This document shows positions 38,890 through 40,362 of a DNA stretch of 40,362 nt, piece after piece. How positions within the stretch are numbered: the stretch's first letter is position 1; each line of letters starts with the position of its first letter. This DNA is from an uncultured Chloroflexales bacterium (GTDB lineage: Bacteria > Chloroflexota > Chloroflexia > Chloroflexales > Chloroflexaceae). The position numbers and the translations under genes were made by a program. The stretch covers positions 1 to 40,362 of the forward strand of contig CAKZSI010000010.1 in NCBI GenBank assembly GCA_937918935.1, given 5' to 3'. The notes under the pieces were generated by a model. It saw nothing but the letters and a program-made list of their open reading frames with translations, did no database searches and was not told where the DNA came from.

Positions 38890-40092
38890 ATGAACAAAAA
38901 GACCATCCGCGACGTCGAGTGGGCCGGCAAGCGCGCTCTGGTGCGCGTTGATTTCAACGTGCCGCAGGATGAGGCGGGGAACGTCACCGACGATACCCGC
39001 ATTCGCGCCGCACTGCCGACAATTCGGTACCTCCTGGAGCATGGCGCCAACGGCGTGGTGCTCATGTCGCACCTCGGTCGTCCCAAGGGCAAGGTAAACC
39101 CCAGGTACAGCATGCGCCCCGTCGTTGAGCGGCTCTTCGAGTTGCTCCCCGAGGCGCACGAGGTGCGCAAGACCGAGGCGATCACCGGCCCCGCCGCCGA
39201 GGCTGCCGTGGCCGATCTCAAGCCCGGGATCGTCTTGATGCTCGAAAATACGCGCTTCGACCCCCGCGAAGAGAAGAACGACCCGGAGATGGCCGCCGAA
39301 CTCGCCCGTCTCGGCGATGTCTTTGTCAATGATGCCTTTGGCGCGGCCCATCGCGCCAATGCTTCCACCGAGGGGGTGGCACACTTCCTGCCTGCTGTCG
39401 CTGGCTTCCTCCTGGAGAAGGAGCTGGAGTTCATCGGCGGGGCGTTGGAGAACCCCAGGCACCCCTTCGTAACGATTATCGGCGGGGCCAAGATCAGCGA
39501 TAAGATCGGCGTGATCGAGAATCTCCTCGGCAAGGTCGATGCGCTGCTCATCGGCGGCGGTATGGCCAATACCTTCCTCCTCGCCCAGGGCAAGGCGGTG
39601 GGCGACTCGCTGGTCGAGCCGGACAGCCTTGAGGTGGCCCGCGATTTGATCGCCAAGGCCCAGGCGGCCAATGTGCGCCTGCTCTTGCCGGTTGATGCGC
39701 TGATCGCCGATGCCTTCAGCGCCGATGCTCAGAAGCGTGTGGTCAGCGTGGATGCCGTGCCCGAGGGCTGGCGTATTCTCGATATTGGCCCCGAAACGGT
39801 GAAGCTCTACAGCGACGAGATCGCCCGGGCGCAACTGGTGATCTGGAACGGGCCGATGGGTGTGTTCGAGATGGAACCGTTCGCCGCCGGCACTCACGCC
39901 ATCGCCCTGGCCATGGCTGCCGCCTCCGAGCGTGGCGCGACCACAATTGTGGGCGGCGGCGACTCAGTGGCCGCAGTCGAGCAGGCCGGCCTGGCGGAGA
40001 AGATGTCCCACGTTTCGACTGGCGGCGGCGCCTCGCTCGAACTGCTCGAAGGCAAGCTGTTGCCCGGCGTGGCCGCACTGCAAGATAGGTAA
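38890..40092 (+). CDS. pgk: Phosphoglycerate kinase
   Basis: A 400-residue enzyme of glycolysis, gluconeogenesis and the Calvin cycle that interconverts 1,3-bisphosphoglycerate + ADP and 3-phosphoglycerate + [48 protein letters not shown] and the nucleotide-site motif [13 protein letters not shown] with [13 protein letters not shown] are all intact, and the length is normal. The ATG at 38890 has AGAAGGAG nine bases ahead. No gap or other glycolytic gene is next to it in the window. Confidence 0.97.
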   Translation: MNKKTIRDVEWAGKRALVRVDFNVPQDEAGNVTDDTRIRAALPTIRYLLEHGANGVVLMSHLGRPKGKVNPRYSMRPVVERLFELLPEAHEVRKTEAITGPAAEAAVADLKPGIVLMLENTRFDPREEKNDPEMAAELARLGDVFVNDAFGAAHRANASTEGVAHFLPAVAGFLLEKELEFIGGALENPRHPFVTIIGGAKISDKIGVIENLLGKVDALLIGGGMANTFLLAQGKAVGDSLVEPDSLEVARDLIAKAQAANVRLLLPVDALIADAFSADAQKRVVSVDAVPEGWRILDIGPETVKLYSDEIARAQLVIWNGPMGVFEMEPFAAGTHAIALAMAAASERGATTIVGGGDSVAAVEQAGLAEKMSHVSTGGGASLELLEGKLLPGVAALQDR

Positions 40093-40115
40093 GCGCCACC
40101 GGAACGGTCTCAGCA

Positions 40116-40155
40116 GAACGAGGCGGGGGAAGCTGGCGACCCCGCCTCGCTGTTC
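40116..40155. terminator. Possible terminator hairpin after pgk
   Basis: CGAGGCGGGG (40119-40128) pairs perfectly with CCCCGCCTCG (40140-40149), and GAAC/GTTC can extend the stem across a bulge. There is no T-run, so efficiency as an intrinsic terminator is uncertain. Confidence 0.5.
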
Positions 40156-40362
40156 CGGGTCTCCTCCGTCCGCGACGCTTACGCCAATGATGAGGCGCAC
40201 CTCAGCGGCGGTATGGCCCGCCGCTGCTGCACCCAGACGGCAAAGGTTCCCGGTGAGATGTACAGCAGCAACAGGCGCCGGCAGGAGGTCTGTCTGGCGC
40301 GGGACGCGCCAGGGCGATGGCGAGATAGCGCAGGAAACTGCGCTTCCCGCTGCCGGGATCGC
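40156..40362. other. Right edge, no supported gene
   Basis: Open frames exist on both strands but none is clearly protein-like. A minus-strand frame ending at about 40180 gives a plausible hydrophobic C-terminus (RRLLLLYISPGTFAVW) for only some 20 residues, and a different minus frame gives GSGKRSFLRYLAIALARP. The edge is too close to decide; a gene end or a decayed gene are both possible. Confidence 0.3.

Noticed and set aside
40180-40362. End of a further minus-strand gene at the right edge
   Set aside because: Protein-like pieces occur in two different frames, each for under 25 residues, which is not enough to support a gene call.

Overview
The window is GC-rich (by eye about two thirds G+C), gene-dense bacterial DNA with no rRNA, tRNA, CRISPR array or transposase gene that I can see. 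Protein style, the many short GC-rich hairpins between genes, and the gene mix (mycofactocin locus, phosphoribulokinase, MoxR/VWA pair) suggest a member of the Chloroflexota. That assignment is an inference and is not proven by any marker here.

Left half (1-20326, nearly all minus strand): a large mycofactocin locus. Read in the direction of transcription it is mftA (20153-20326, a 57-residue precursor ending in IDGMCGVY), a mycofactocin-coupled short-chain dehydrogenase, mftB, and a LuxR-type response regulator. After a 525-bp gap come an NDMA-type methanol dehydrogenase (mno-like), a MoxR ATPase, a VWA protein, an MftM-like methyltransferase, the radical SAM enzyme mftC, two FadH/OYE-type flavoenzymes, the fixB-fixC-fixX-fixA electron transfer set, mftE, mftF, and the start of a tungsten aldehyde:ferredoxin oxidoreductase cut by the window edge. 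No mftD (LldD-like) or mftG (GMC oxidoreductase) is present in the window. The genes suggest one unit that builds the redox peptide mycofactocin, glycosylates and methylates it, uses it as electron acceptor for alcohol dehydrogenases, and returns the electrons through an ETF/ETF-quinone oxidoreductase route.

Middle (20327-25405, plus strand): a divergent control region, then an ErcA-like iron alcohol dehydrogenase, a cytosolic GAF histidine kinase and a NarL-type response regulator. This resembles the ercA/ercS/erbR alcohol-oxidation regulators of Pseudomonas. A DhaM-HPr phosphocarrier and a DoxX-like membrane protein follow.

Right half (25406-40362): ordinary chromosomal genes. They are a two-domain PPK2 polyphosphate kinase, two MFS transporters, stand-alone GTP cyclohydrolase II, an acyltransferase, a Gfo/Idh/MocA oxidoreductase with a clear operator-like inverted repeat, a sugar isomerase-like TIM barrel, phosphoribulokinase, a cyclophilin, an EF-G-2-like GTPase behind a structured leader, and phosphoglycerate kinase.

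The points most worth following up are: mftF fused to an N-terminal methyltransferase; fixABCX lying inside an mft locus that lacks mftD and mftG; the MoxR/VWA pair next to the methanol dehydrogenase; and the unusually long MftA.
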